This document shows, piece after piece, positions 16,382-25,257 of a stretch of 64,000 bases of DNA. The DNA lies in assembly GCF_014205275.1 (NCBI RefSeq), contig NZ_JACHND010000001.1:2356001-2420000 (forward strand). The letters are read 5' to 3'. The position numbers and the translations under genes were made by a program. The DNA is from Sphaerisporangium siamense (GTDB lineage: Bacteria > Actinomycetota > Actinomycetes > Streptosporangiales > Streptosporangiaceae). The notes below the pieces were generated by a model, which was not told the DNA's origin, ran no database searches, and saw only the letters and a program-made list of their open reading frames with translations. The number at the start of each line of letters is the position of its first letter. Position 1 is the first letter of the stretch.

Positions 16382-16630
16382 TCACGGCGCAGGTGATTCG
16401 CCCACCAACTCCGAACACCACCGGCGAGCCGCCGTCCTCGTCCAGATGCTCCTCGACGCGGGGATCGTGGCGTCGCATACTTCGACGGCGAAGTCGAAGA
16501 AGTCGACCGTGGCTGGCGAATAGTGGCAGTTCCAACCTGGATTGTACGTCGCGAGAGAGGGGATCATCGTGAAATCCCTAGGCCGCTTAGATGGCACGCT
16601 CTGAATCGATACTTGTGAACGCGAAGTCAT
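16382..16630 (-). pseudogene. BP74-like protein remnant (C-terminal domain, compensated frameshift)
   Basis: The minus-strand frame reads YNPGWNCHYSPATVDFFDFA then VEVCDATIP, which matches from memory the conserved C-terminal block of BP74/calmodulin-binding-like secreted proteins of actinomycetes. The expected continuation VEEHLDEDGG is present, but in the next frame, and the first frame then resumes with RRWCSELVGE, the expected ending. So one indel before and one after a stretch of about 12 residues. The N-terminal half and any signal peptide are missing (upstream text reads MTSRSQVSIQSVPSKRPRDF). It is probably a dead fragment. Confidence 0.45.
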
Positions 16631-16716
16631 ATTCGGTCAAACCGGTCCGCATTTACACGGGAATTCTGCAGCGGTGCCGTGGGGTGGCGTGGCCCGGTTT
16701 CGTCATGTCACCGGTC

Positions 16717-17466
16717 TCAGTGGTCGGGCGAAGGTAGGTGCAGTTTCTGGGCCGCGCCGGTCAGGAGGGTGGTGAGGCCGTCCTGGAAGCGGGCTTGTTC
16801 GGATCTGTGGCCGAGGAGGGTGGGGAACACCTCGTGAGGGTCGTTGTCGCCGAACAGGGCTTGCATGTGGGGGAAGCGTCCGCTCAAGTACTGGGTTTCG
16901 GCGAAGCGTAGGGCCGCTTGGGCCGTTTCGTCGTCAGGAGGGTTCGGGTCCGCCGGGTGTGTCCCGGCGGAGCGCAGCACGTTGCCGTGGACGTAGTCGT
17001 CGACCATGGACAGCAGCGCGAACTTCTCGGGCGGGTCCAGGTCGGTGCCGGCGAGGGCGGCCAGAGACTGTTCGAAGTGGCGCATGGCGTTGGGGCCGAC
17101 CGCTGCCTGCTGCAGGGAGTGCAGCGCCCAGGAGTGGCGCATCAGCACGGTCCAGGTGCGGGTGGCGATCGCGGTGAGCGCGTCGTACCAGTGGGCCGGG
17201 AGCTCGTCGTCGGGGATCAGCACCTTGCCCATGAGCGCGTCGTCCATCAGCGCGATCAGCTCGTCCTTGGTGCGGACGTAGTGGTACAGCGTCATGGTGC
17301 CGGCGCCCAGTTCGGTGGCGATCCGGCGCATCGACACCGCGGCGAACCCCTCGGTGTCGGCGATCGCCAGCGCGGTCGACGCGATCTGGTCGCGGGTGAA
17401 CCGCGGACGGCGGCTGCCGGGCTCCGGCCGGGTCCAGATCAGTGCCGAATCCTCACCACTTGCCAC
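16717..17466 (-). CDS. TetR-family repressor of the adjacent monooxygenase
   Basis: 249 residues. After a 20-residue leader, RFTRDQIASTALAIADTEGF and SMRRIATELGAGTMTLYHYV form the TetR helix-turn-helix (about 22-70). The rest is an all-helical ligand domain of the TetR_C_1 kind, here with an aromatic/His-rich core (RHSWALHSLQQAAVG). The GTG start at 17466 is directly beside three GTAC-NNN-GTAC palindromes in the divergent promoter, so it very probably represses itself and the monooxygenase until a small molecule binds. Confidence 0.88.
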   Translation of the reverse strand: MASGEDSALIWTRPEPGSRRPRFTRDQIASTALAIADTEGFAAVSMRRIATELGAGTMTLYHYVRTKDELIALMDDALMGKVLIPDDELPAHWYDALTAIATRTWTVLMRHSWALHSLQQAAVGPNAMRHFEQSLAALAGTDLDPPEKFALLSMVDDYVHGNVLRSAGTHPADPNPPDDETAQAALRFAETQYLSGRFPHMQALFGDNDPHEVFPTLLGHRSEQARFQDGLTTLLTGAAQKLHLPSPDH

Positions 17467-17468
17467 TC

Positions 17469-17524
17469 GTACACTGTACCGCTAGCGTTGTTCGTACGTC
17501 GTACTATTATTTGGTACGTCGTAC
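17469..17524. promoter_or_regulatory. Triple TetR-type operator in the divergent promoter
   Basis: Three 11-base GTAC-NNN-GTAC palindromes: GTACACTGTAC at 17469-17479 and two identical GTACGTCGTAC copies at 17494-17504 and 17514-17524. The last two are 20 bases apart centre to centre, about two helical turns, and enclose an AT-rich TATTAT at 17505-17510. The arrangement fits two repressor dimers on the same face of the DNA. Confidence 0.75.
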
Positions 17525-17543
17525 GGATAAGGGGGAGAGTGAC

Positions 17544-19115
17544 ATGACGGACGTCGACGTGCTGGTGGTGGGGGCCGGGCCGACCGGGCTGACGCTGGCC
17601 TGTGAACTCGCCGTGCGGGGCGTCCGGTTCCGCCTCGTCGATCGGGCGGACCGGTTCTTCGGCGGCTCCCGCGCCGACGGCATCCAGCCGCGGACCATGG
17701 AGGTCTTCGCCGACCTCGGAATACTCGATCCGATCCTGGCCGCCGGCGATCTCGGCATGGTGATGCGCGCCTATCAGGGCGACACGGTGGTCTGGGAAGG
17801 ACGGATGAGCAGCCCCACCGCGCCGACACCGTCCGTGCCGTACCCGAACATCTGGTTCGTGCCCCAGTTCCGCACCGAGGAGATCCTGCGCGAACGGCTC
17901 GCCGAACTCGGCGGGCGGGTGGAGCCGTCCACCGAACTGGTCGACCTCACCCAGGACGCGGACGGCGTGACGGGCGTCCTGGTCCGTGGCGGGACGCATG
18001 AGACCGTACGCGCCAGGTACCTGGTCGGCGCGGACGGCGGGCGCAGCACCGTGCGCAAACGGCTCGGCATCCCCTTTCCGGGAACGACCGATGAGAACAC
18101 CGCGATGCTGTTCGCGGACGCCCGGGTGGACGGCATCGGCCGGGACCACGGCCGGATCTGGCAGACCGGCGACGGCCTCGTCTCCGTGACGCCCTTGGCC
18201 GGAAGCGACCTGTTCGTGGTCGTCGCGCCGCCGTCAGGGGACGAGGGTGAGCCGATCCGTGACCACCTCCAGCGGCAGATCACCGAGGCGTCCGGGCGTG
18301 GCGACATCGTGGTGCGTGAGGTGACCTGGCACACCACGTGGCGGGCGAACACGCGGCTGGCCGAGCGCTTCCGGGAGGGCCGCGTGTTCCTGGCCGGCGA
18401 CGCCGGGCACGTGCATCCGCCGACCGGCGGTCAGGGCATGAACACCGGCATCCAGGACGGCTACAACCTGGGCTGGAAGCTCGCCGCCACGCTTGCCGGG
18501 GCCCCGGACCTCCTCCTGGACAGTTACGAACCCGAGCGGACGGCGGCGGCGCGTGCCGCGCTGGACATCAGCACGAGGCTGCTGGAGAAGCACAAGCGGG
18601 GTGACGACGACGCGCATGCGCGCGGGGCCGAGGTGCACGGGCTCACGTTGAACTATCGCGGCGGCCCCCTCTCCCGCGGCGATGGCGATCCCCTCCGCGG
18701 TGGCGATCACGCCGGCTCCGGGACGGTCGCCGCCGGGGACCGGGCGCCTGACGCGCCCGCGACCACGGCCGATCACCGTCCGATCCGGTTGTTCGACCTG
18801 TTCCGCGGTCCGAACTGGACGCTGCTCGCTTTCGGCGCGGCGCACACGAGCACGGTGTCCGTCCTCAATGACCGCTACGGCCCCGCCCTGCGCGCGCATG
18901 CCGTGGTCCGTCCCGGCGAGCCGACCGGCGAGGACACTGTGGTGGACGGCGACGGGCACGTGCGGGGCGGGTACGGCGTGGCCGACGGCGCCCTGGTGCT
19001 GGTCCGCCCTGACGGCTATATCGGCTTCATGGCGAGCTCCGGAACCATCGGTCAGGTGGCCGAATACTGGACGGCGCTGCACGCCGCGACCGGAACCGTC
19101 CCTATCTGGAGATGA
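17544..19115 (+). CDS. FAD-dependent aromatic monooxygenase
   Basis: 523-residue class A flavoprotein hydroxylase (PheA/TfdB and tetracycline/rifampicin monooxygenase type), using NAD(P)H and O2. VDVLVVGAGPTGLTLACELA is the FAD-binding fold, GADGGRSTVRKRLG the DG motif, and VFLAGDAGHVHPPTGGQGMN the GD motif. Residues beyond about 390 form the thioredoxin-like C-terminal domain, preceded by a Gly/Asp-rich linker. Start ATG 17544 was chosen because it has GGGGGAGAGT upstream and the fold begins at once. Control by the divergent TetR suggests that an aromatic compound or antibiotic is inducer and substrate; the substrate is unknown. Confidence 0.85.
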   Translation: MTDVDVLVVGAGPTGLTLACELAVRGVRFRLVDRADRFFGGSRADGIQPRTMEVFADLGILDPILAAGDLGMVMRAYQGDTVVWEGRMSSPTAPTPSVPYPNIWFVPQFRTEEILRERLAELGGRVEPSTELVDLTQDADGVTGVLVRGGTHETVRARYLVGADGGRSTVRKRLGIPFPGTTDENTAMLFADARVDGIGRDHGRIWQTGDGLVSVTPLAGSDLFVVVAPPSGDEGEPIRDHLQRQITEASGRGDIVVREVTWHTTWRANTRLAERFREGRVFLAGDAGHVHPPTGGQGMNTGIQDGYNLGWKLAATLAGAPDLLLDSYEPERTAAARAALDISTRLLEKHKRGDDDAHARGAEVHGLTLNYRGGPLSRGDGDPLRGGDHAGSGTVAAGDRAPDAPATTADHRPIRLFDLFRGPNWTLLAFGAAHTSTVSVLNDRYGPALRAHAVVRPGEPTGEDTVVDGDGHVRGGYGVADGALVLVRPDGYIGFMASSGTIGQVAEYWTALHAATGTVPIWR

Positions 19116-19408
19116 CCGGCCACGCCGCGCCTCTCCCGCGACGAGGACGTTCTCAGGCCGGTACGGCAGGAGAGCAGGCCGGTGCCACGCCACACGACTG
19201 ATCGCCGGCAGGAAACGGCCGCCGTCGCGACATAAAGGGCATCAAGGGCAAAAGAGTTTCCGTGCATTCGGCGGCGCCGATATGTGACCAGCCCTTTTTT
19301 GTGACGGCGACCGGATTTCGTTCGATCTATTGTTGATCGCCTTTTCGCATGCCAACCTCTGGAGGGGACATTCGTCCCTGCGGCGGCGAGTCGAAAAGGG
19401 GCGCCTGA

Positions 19409-20242
19409 ATGGCCGATTACTTGATGACCGGTCGGCTCGGCGAATCGAAGGCCCGGGGACGTGTGAGACGGTGGGGGACGGTGCTCGGGGGCCTGCTCGG
19501 CGTCCTCGCGATCGTCCTCGCCGTGGTGAATCCGGCGCTGGGCGACGTCATTCCGAAACTGCCGCAGAACGCCGACGGCCTGGAGCAGACGTTCTCCCCG
19601 GCGTACGACTACGACAGGGACGGCTGCTACGCCACCGCGGCCATCACCTCCTCCGGGTACGTCAACCCCGGCCTGCACCTGGGCGGCGCCGTGAACGGGC
19701 ACTGCCGCGACCTCGCGCAGTTACAGGAGTCCAACACCTACGCGCGCGCGAAGTGCAACAACGGCTGGTGCGCGATCATGTACGCCAGTTACTTCGAGAA
19801 GGACCAGACGGTGGACGGCTGCAGCACCGAGCCGGGCTGCGGACACCGTCACGACTTCGAGCACGTCGTCGTATGGGTGCAGAACAACCAGGTGCAGTAC
19901 GTCTCGCATTCGCGGCACGACTGGTGGGAGACCTACGGCCGCTCCAGCGTGCGTTTCGACCCGAGCGGCACGCACCCGAAAATCGTCTATCACAAGGACG
20001 GCGGCCTGACGCACTGCTTCCGCATCGCCAACAGCGGCGACGAGGCGGTGGAGAATCACACGGGCGGCTGGTTCTATCCGCGCCTGGTCGGCTGGAACGG
20101 ATATCCCAGCGTCGCGTTCAGGAACCAGTTCATTTACCACACCGATTTCGGCCACGCCTCGATCAAGCTCGGCACCGAGGTCATGAAGGGCCAGCTCGCG
20201 GCGGCCAAGCCGGCGGGCATCCCGTTCGACCCCTACGCCTGA
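19409..20242 (+). CDS. NPP1-family (necrosis-inducing protein-like) secreted protein
   Basis: 277 residues. A membrane-crossing signal (VLGGLLGVLAIVLAVVNPAL, about 25-44) precedes the domain. The family hallmark heptapeptide is present as GHRHDFE (about residues 144-150; consensus GHRHDWE), followed by VVVWV. In plant-pathogen NLPs this motif binds the divalent metal needed for membrane damage. Flanking conserved parts are YASYFEKDQTVDG and GWFYPRLVGWNGYPSVAFRN. NLPs are found in many saprophytic actinomycetes, where the role is unknown. The gene is alone, with no secretion partner nearby. Confidence 0.88.
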   Translation: MADYLMTGRLGESKARGRVRRWGTVLGGLLGVLAIVLAVVNPALGDVIPKLPQNADGLEQTFSPAYDYDRDGCYATAAITSSGYVNPGLHLGGAVNGHCRDLAQLQESNTYARAKCNNGWCAIMYASYFEKDQTVDGCSTEPGCGHRHDFEHVVVWVQNNQVQYVSHSRHDWWETYGRSSVRFDPSGTHPKIVYHKDGGLTHCFRIANSGDEAVENHTGGWFYPRLVGWNGYPSVAFRNQFIYHTDFGHASIKLGTEVMKGQLAAAKPAGIPFDPYA

Positions 20243-20590
20243 CGGCCCGCACGCCGCGTCCCTCCGGGCACGGGAGCGAGCGCCCGCCCCGGGAGACCTT
20301 CAGAACCTCTGCGGCCCCGGGGCGCGACCTAGATGATCTACCGTTCACCGCGCCCAGATGGCCGCTCGGCGCGCGGGTCTACCGTTCATCCCGTTCCAAA
20401 CGACCACCTTCTTGGCGCTGTGAGGGCCCTCGCTTACGTTGCGGGAAACTTGTCCAGCGAGTGTCACGTTTGAGGAGTTCGCTACCTGGAGTCACGTTAG
20501 AGGGATTCGTCTCCCTCTGGCGGGATCTTCGGGCGGCGGCTGCCTCGGCGGGGGCTCGCTGGCCCGGCCAGCCGTTCAGGAGGGACAGGC
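20243..20590 (+). promoter_or_regulatory. Intergenic region with two pairs of direct repeats upstream of the amidohydrolase
   Basis: TCTACCGTTCA occurs at 20337-20347 and 20378-20388 (41 bases apart, about four helical turns). GTCACGTTTGAGG at 20463-20475 is echoed by GTCACGTTAGAGG at 20491-20503. No gene is visible. These look like paired regulator sites ahead of the amidohydrolase, whose ribosome site is GGAGGG at about 20579. Confidence 0.45.
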
Positions 20591-23500
20591 ATGGGTCGAA
20601 GAAGCCGGGGACGGTTCACCGCGGCGTCCGTCGCGAGCGTGGCGGCGTTGCTCACCGTCACCACCGCGACACCCGCGAGTGGCGCGAATCCGACGGCCGA
20701 CAGATCACATGGCAGCAAGACGATCAAAGTAACGGTGACCGAGGGCACCAGCATGGCGGTCACCGCCACCTCCGGCGGAGAAACCATCGTGATGGACCTT
20801 CAGGGAAGGCTCCACACCCTCGCGGGTTCCGGAGGGACCGCCCACGCCTTGGGGGATCCTTTCCTTGATCCATTCTGGCCGCGTCTGTCGCCGGACGGGC
20901 GTGATGTCGCCGTCCAGTCGTTCGCGGATGGCATGTTCCACATTTGGACGGTCTCCCTGAAGACCGGCGCCGCCAAGCAGATCACGAGCGGGGAGTATGA
21001 CGACCTGCAGCCCGCGTGGTCGCCCGACGGCAGCAAGATCGCGTTCTCGTCGGACCGGCAGGGCGGCGCCGACATCTGGACCGTGGACGTCGCCACCGGC
21101 CGGGTGAACCGGGTCACCACGGCGACCACCCAGGAGTCCCAGCCGACCTGGTCGCCCGACGGGAAGAGCATCGCCTACGTCCGCGACAACACCGTCGAGA
21201 GCGTCGACCTGGCCACCGGCGCGCTCACCACGCTCGTCCCGAACAGGACCGGCGCCCTGGCCGCCCCCTCCTGGTCACCGGACGGCGGCAGGATCGCGTT
21301 CCTGCGCACCGAGTCCGGAGCCCGCAGGCTGAAGGTCGCCGCCACGTCCGGCCAGGAGACGGCCGTCGGCGACCTCACCGACGTCTTCCCCTTCCCCCCC
21401 TCGTGGATCTCCGCCGACGAGCTGCTGTACGCGGGCAACGGCAAGATCGTCGTCTCGAAGGCGGCCACCGGCGAGACCCGCCAGGTGCCGTTCTCCGCGA
21501 CGTTCACCCTCAACCGGCCGGTCTACGACCGCAAGGACTACGACTTCGACTCCAGCCGCCGCCGCCCGGTGCGCGGCATCGTCGGGCCCGCCCTGTCGCC
21601 CGACGGCCGTACCGTGCTCTACAAGGCGCTCAACGACCTGTGGGTACAGCCGGTGAACAGCGGCCACGCCAAGAAGCTGACCGACGACTCCTTCTACGAG
21701 ATCGACCCCGTGTGGTCGCGCGACGGGAAGAAGATCGCCTACGCCTCCGACAAGGCCGGCACGATGGACATCTGGGTGCGCGACGTCGCCGGCGGCCAGG
21801 AGCGCAGGGTCACCTCGCTCGCGGGCGCCGAGATCGCGCCCGCGTGGTCGCCGGACGGGAAGCGCCTCGCCTTCCAGGACCAGGGCGGCAAGACGTACGT
21901 CGTCGCGGCGGACGGCGGCGCCCCGGCCGAGGTCCTCGGCACCCGCAGCGCCCCCGGACGGCCGAGCTGGTCGGCCGACGGACGCACGCTCGCCCTCGCC
22001 GTCACCGCCGCGTCGCGCAACCAGATCGAGCTGGTGGACGTCGAGGCGCGGACCAGCAAGGTCGTCGAGACCGCGCCCTGGCGTTCCATCTCGGTCCGCG
22101 GCGACGACGGCCCCGCCTGGTCGCCGGACGGCAAGTGGTTCGCCTTCATCATGGAGACCACCCTGTGGGTGCTGCCGGTCAACCCCGACGGCACGCCCGC
22201 CGGCCCGGCCAGGCAGCTCACCCGCAAGCCGAGCGACGCCCCCTCGTGGAGCGGCGACTCCAAGACCCTGCTCTACCTGGAGAACGGCGAGCTGCGCACG
22301 ATCTCCCGGGACGGCGGCTCCTCACGCGCGATCCAGACCGGTGTGAGCTACTCGCCCGAGCAGCCCAAGGACCGGGTCGTCATCCACGCGGGCAGGCTGT
22401 GGGACGGCAAGAGCGACAGCCTGCGCCGCGACGTGGACGTCACCATCGTCCGCAACCGGATCGTCGACGTCAGGCCGCACCGCGGTCAGCACCCGCGCGG
22501 CTGGAAGGTGATCGACGCCTCGGACCAGACGGTCATGCCCGGCCTCATCGACATCCACTACCACCAGCAGCTCCAGTCCAAGTTCTACGGCGACCGCCAG
22601 GGCAGGCTGCTGCTGTCGTACGGCATCACCACCACCCGGTCCACGGGCGACCAGGCGTACCGGGCGGTCGAGGACCGCGAGGCGGCGCAGGCGGGCGCAC
22701 GGATCGGCCCGCGTCACTTCCTCACCGGCGAGATGCTCGAAGGCACGCGCTTCTCGTGGGAGTTCTCCCGGCCCGTGATGAACGAGCGGCAGCTCGACCT
22801 GGAGTTCTCCCGCGCCAAGGCGCTGGACTTCGACCTGATGAAGACGTACATGCGCTTCCCCCACCGGCTGCAGGCCGAGGTCGCCGAGCGCGGGCACCGG
22901 CTCGGCGTCCCGACGACCTCGCACTACCTCAACCCGGGCATCGCGTTCGGCGTCGACATGCAGGAGCACCTGTCCGGGCCGTCCCGCTGGGGCTTCTCGT
23001 TCTCGCGCAACGCCTCCCAGGGCGTCATGTACGACGACGTGGTCAAGCTCCTCGGCCAGGGCGGGTTCCCGCTCTCGACGACGATCTTCGCATCCAGCGC
23101 CCTGCTGGCCGACGACCCGGCCATGGTCGAGGACCCGCGTATCAAGGCCCTCTACACCGGCTGGGAGCAGGACAACATCGTCGCCGAGCTGAAGTGCGCC
23201 CAGGGCACCGGTCCGTGCGGCTTCCTCGCGGGCAGCGCCGCGGGGGCCAAGCTCGCGGTGGAGCAGCTCAAGAAGGTGCTGGCGGCGGGCGGAACCGTGC
23301 TCGCCGGCACGGACGGACCGATCGACAACCCGGCGGTCAGCCTGCACATGAACCTCCGAACCATGGTCAAGTACGGCATCTCGCCCGTGAAGACCCTGCA
23401 GAGCGCCACCCTGCTCAACGCCAGGGCCCTCGGGATCGAGCGCGATCTCGGCAGCGTCGAGCGCGGCAAGCTCGCCGACCTGATGTTCATCGACGGCGAC

Positions 23501-23665
23501 CCGCTGGCGGACATCTCCACCCTCGCCAACGTGCGCGGCGTCATGACCAACGGCACCGTGCACTACGTGACGGACCTGCTCAAGCCGTTCTCCGGCATGC
23601 CGGCGGCGGCCTCCCCGAGCAAGCTCGCCGCGCCCGAGCCCTCCGAGGAGCACCACACCCACTGA
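20591..23665 (+). CDS. Secreted PD40 beta-propeller / amidohydrolase fusion
   Basis: 1024 residues. An N-terminal Sec or Tat-like signal (MGRRSRGRFTAASVASVAAL, RR near the start) is followed by about 550 residues of TolB/PD40 propeller blades with the repeated WSPDGKxIAF pattern. Residues about 595-1000 are a metal-dependent amidohydrolase: VMPGLIDIHYHQQLQS carries the H-x-H metal pair, TTSHYLNPG a third His, GTDGPIDNP the metal Asp, and the C-terminal LGSVERGKLADLMFIDGDPL is standard. The fusion suggests exported peptide or amide hydrolysis with the propeller gating access. It is followed by a perfect terminator hairpin. Confidence 0.9.
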   Translation: MGRRSRGRFTAASVASVAALLTVTTATPASGANPTADRSHGSKTIKVTVTEGTSMAVTATSGGETIVMDLQGRLHTLAGSGGTAHALGDPFLDPFWPRLSPDGRDVAVQSFADGMFHIWTVSLKTGAAKQITSGEYDDLQPAWSPDGSKIAFSSDRQGGADIWTVDVATGRVNRVTTATTQESQPTWSPDGKSIAYVRDNTVESVDLATGALTTLVPNRTGALAAPSWSPDGGRIAFLRTESGARRLKVAATSGQETAVGDLTDVFPFPPSWISADELLYAGNGKIVVSKAATGETRQVPFSATFTLNRPVYDRKDYDFDSSRRRPVRGIVGPALSPDGRTVLYKALNDLWVQPVNSGHAKKLTDDSFYEIDPVWSRDGKKIAYASDKAGTMDIWVRDVAGGQERRVTSLAGAEIAPAWSPDGKRLAFQDQGGKTYVVAADGGAPAEVLGTRSAPGRPSWSADGRTLALAVTAASRNQIELVDVEARTSKVVETAPWRSISVRGDDGPAWSPDGKWFAFIMETTLWVLPVNPDGTPAGPARQLTRKPSDAPSWSGDSKTLLYLENGELRTISRDGGSSRAIQTGVSYSPEQPKDRVVIHAGRLWDGKSDSLRRDVDVTIVRNRIVDVRPHRGQHPRGWKVIDASDQTVMPGLIDIHYHQQLQSKFYGDRQGRLLLSYGITTTRSTGDQAYRAVEDREAAQAGARIGPRHFLTGEMLEGTRFSWEFSRPVMNERQLDLEFSRAKALDFDLMKTYMRFPHRLQAEVAERGHRLGVPTTSHYLNPGIAFGVDMQEHLSGPSRWGFSFSRNASQGVMYDDVVKLLGQGGFPLSTTIFASSALLADDPAMVEDPRIKALYTGWEQDNIVAELKCAQGTGPCGFLAGSAAGAKLAVEQLKKVLAAGGTVLAGTDGPIDNPAVSLHMNLRTMVKYGISPVKTLQSATLLNARALGIERDLGSVERGKLADLMFIDGDPLADISTLANVRGVMTNGTVHYVTDLLKPFSGMPAAASPSKLAAPEPSEEHHTH

Positions 23666-23679
23666 CGCACTGATCCCCT

Positions 23680-23710
23680 GGGGGCGGAGGCCGGCGCGGC
23701 CTCCGCCCCC
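23680..23710 (+). terminator. Terminator after the amidohydrolase
   Basis: GGGGGCGGAGGCC and GGCCTCCGCCCCC form a 13-base perfect stem with a GGCGC loop, 15 bases after the stop codon. Confidence 0.75.
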
Positions 23711-23810
23711 TCAAGCTTTCTCGGCGCGGGACGTCGAGAGTTCGGCGGCGGCTCCGACTCCTTCTGGACGGCACGTCTCACCGGGCGCGCCGTCGCCCGA
23801 CCACTCCTAG

Positions 23811-25241
23811 TAGTGCTTTGTTAGGTCGGCGTGTCGCGGGGTGCTGTGGCGGTGCGGGTAGTTTCATGCTGCGGTGACCCCTCATGAGCTTTCGGTTGTG
23901 CGGCAACGTCTTGAGGCGTTCGCGGCGGAGATGTTCGCGCCTTTGGCCCGCTCGGATCAGCGGGCCAAGGGGCTGACGTATGTGCGTGGGTTGCTGCTGG
24001 AGGGGCGGCGTAAGTCGATGCAGCCGATGGCCGAGCGGCTGGGGGTGGATCACCAAGGGTTGCAGCAGTTCGTGACCACCTCGACGTGGGACACCGGGGC
24101 GGTGCGGGCCAGGGTGGCCCGCCGGGCGGTCGAGGTGGTGGGACCGGTGGCGTGGGTGGTCGACGACACGGGTTTCCCTAAGGACGGCACGGGCTCGCCG
24201 TGTGTGGCCCGGCAGTACTCCGGCACGTTGGGGAAGGTGGCGAACTGCCAGATCGGGGTGAGTGTCCACGCGGTCACCGACACCGCCTCCTGCCCGCTGG
24301 ATTGGCGGCTGTTCGTTCCGGCGTCATGGGATGACCAGGCCGCCGGCGCCGAAACCCGTCCGCAGGTCCTCGCCCGGCGGGGCCGTTGCGGGATTGCCGA
24401 GGATGAGCATCACCGTCCCAAGTGGATGATGGCGGTGGAGATGCTCGATGCCCTGGCCGAAGCGGGGGTGCGGCCACCGCTGGTGGCCGCGGACGCCGGC
24501 TACGGCGACAACAGCCGGTTCCGCAGCGCCTTGGACGAACGCGGGATCGGGTACGTCGTGCAGGTCAAGGGTGACGCTCTGGCCCACGCTGCTGAGGTGG
24601 TGCCGGTCGAGCGGGTCTGGCCGGGGCGTGGCCGGCCCCCGGTCCGGACCGGCCTGCGTTACCCGGGTACCGCGGTGAGCCTGGCCGAGCACGTCCAGGC
24701 CGCCGGCCGGGCCGCTACGGTGCCGATCACCTGGCGGGAGGGCTCCAAAGGGATCATGAGCTCTGAGTTCGTCTTTCTGCGGGTGCGCCCGGCCGGGCAC
24801 CGGGTCGCCCGTGACAGCGACGGCACTCTGCCGGAGCGGTGGCTGATCGCCCAGTGGCCCGAACAGGAGGACGAGCCGGTCAAGTACTGGCTGTCCAGTC
24901 TGCCCGCCGGCACCGATCTGGCCGACCTGGTCCGGCTGGGAAAGATCCGCTGGCGGATCGAACACGACTACCGCGAACTCAAGACCGGCCTTGGACTCGA
25001 CCACTTCGAGGGCCGCTCCTGGACCGGCTGGCACCGCCACGTCACCCTGGTCACCGCCGCACACCTGTTCATCACCATGCTGCGCCTGGACCCAAAAGCG
25101 GCTGCGCCGGCCTGACCCTCTACAAGGTCATCCGCGAGCTGCAGCTACTGCTCGCGACCTGGACCGGCGCATGCCCCACCTGCCACCGCTCACTGAAACG
25201 ATTACGCCGCAACAGCCATCAACAGACCTAACAAAGCACTA
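23811..25241 (+). mobile_element. IS701 family insertion sequence, complete copy
   Basis: 1431 bases bounded by perfect 17-base inverted repeats (TAGTGCTTTGTTAGGTC and its complement at 25225-25241) and flanked by the 4-base target duplication CTAG (23807-23810 and 25242-25245), which is the known IS701-family target. It carries one transposase gene. Removing the element and one CTAG leaves CCACTCCTAGGGGAGGAAAC directly before the LLM oxidoreductase ATG, so it inserted just upstream of that gene's ribosome site. Confidence 0.93.
23874..25115 (+). CDS. IS701 family transposase
   Basis: 413 residues. VVGPVAWVVDDTGFPKDGTG holds the first catalytic Asp, PLVAADAGYGDNSRFRSALD the second, and RWRIEHDYRELKTGLGLDHF the Glu-bearing Y-R-E-L-K block of the DDE fold. 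GTG start at 23874, 63 bases inside the left end. The usual C-terminal ending (LTLYKVIRELQLLLATWTGA-CPTC) is present but in the next frame, after the stop at 25115; the frames meet near 25105. Either the C-terminus is lost by a frameshift or a -1 shift restores it. The catalytic domain itself is intact. Confidence 0.9.
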   Translation: MTPHELSVVRQRLEAFAAEMFAPLARSDQRAKGLTYVRGLLLEGRRKSMQPMAERLGVDHQGLQQFVTTSTWDTGAVRARVARRAVEVVGPVAWVVDDTGFPKDGTGSPCVARQYSGTLGKVANCQIGVSVHAVTDTASCPLDWRLFVPASWDDQAAGAETRPQVLARRGRCGIAEDEHHRPKWMMAVEMLDALAEAGVRPPLVAADAGYGDNSRFRSALDERGIGYVVQVKGDALAHAAEVVPVERVWPGRGRPPVRTGLRYPGTAVSLAEHVQAAGRAATVPITWREGSKGIMSSEFVFLRVRPAGHRVARDSDGTLPERWLIAQWPEQEDEPVKYWLSSLPAGTDLADLVRLGKIRWRIEHDYRELKTGLGLDHFEGRSWTGWHRHVTLVTAAHLFITMLRLDPKAAAPA

Positions 25242-25257
25242 CTAGGGGAGGAAACGA

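Noticed and set aside
21016-23673. 885-residue ORF overlapping the PD40-amidohydrolase in another frame
   Set aside because: Arg-, Pro- and Gly-rich shadow typical of GC-rich coding DNA; the other frame has a signal peptide and clear domains.
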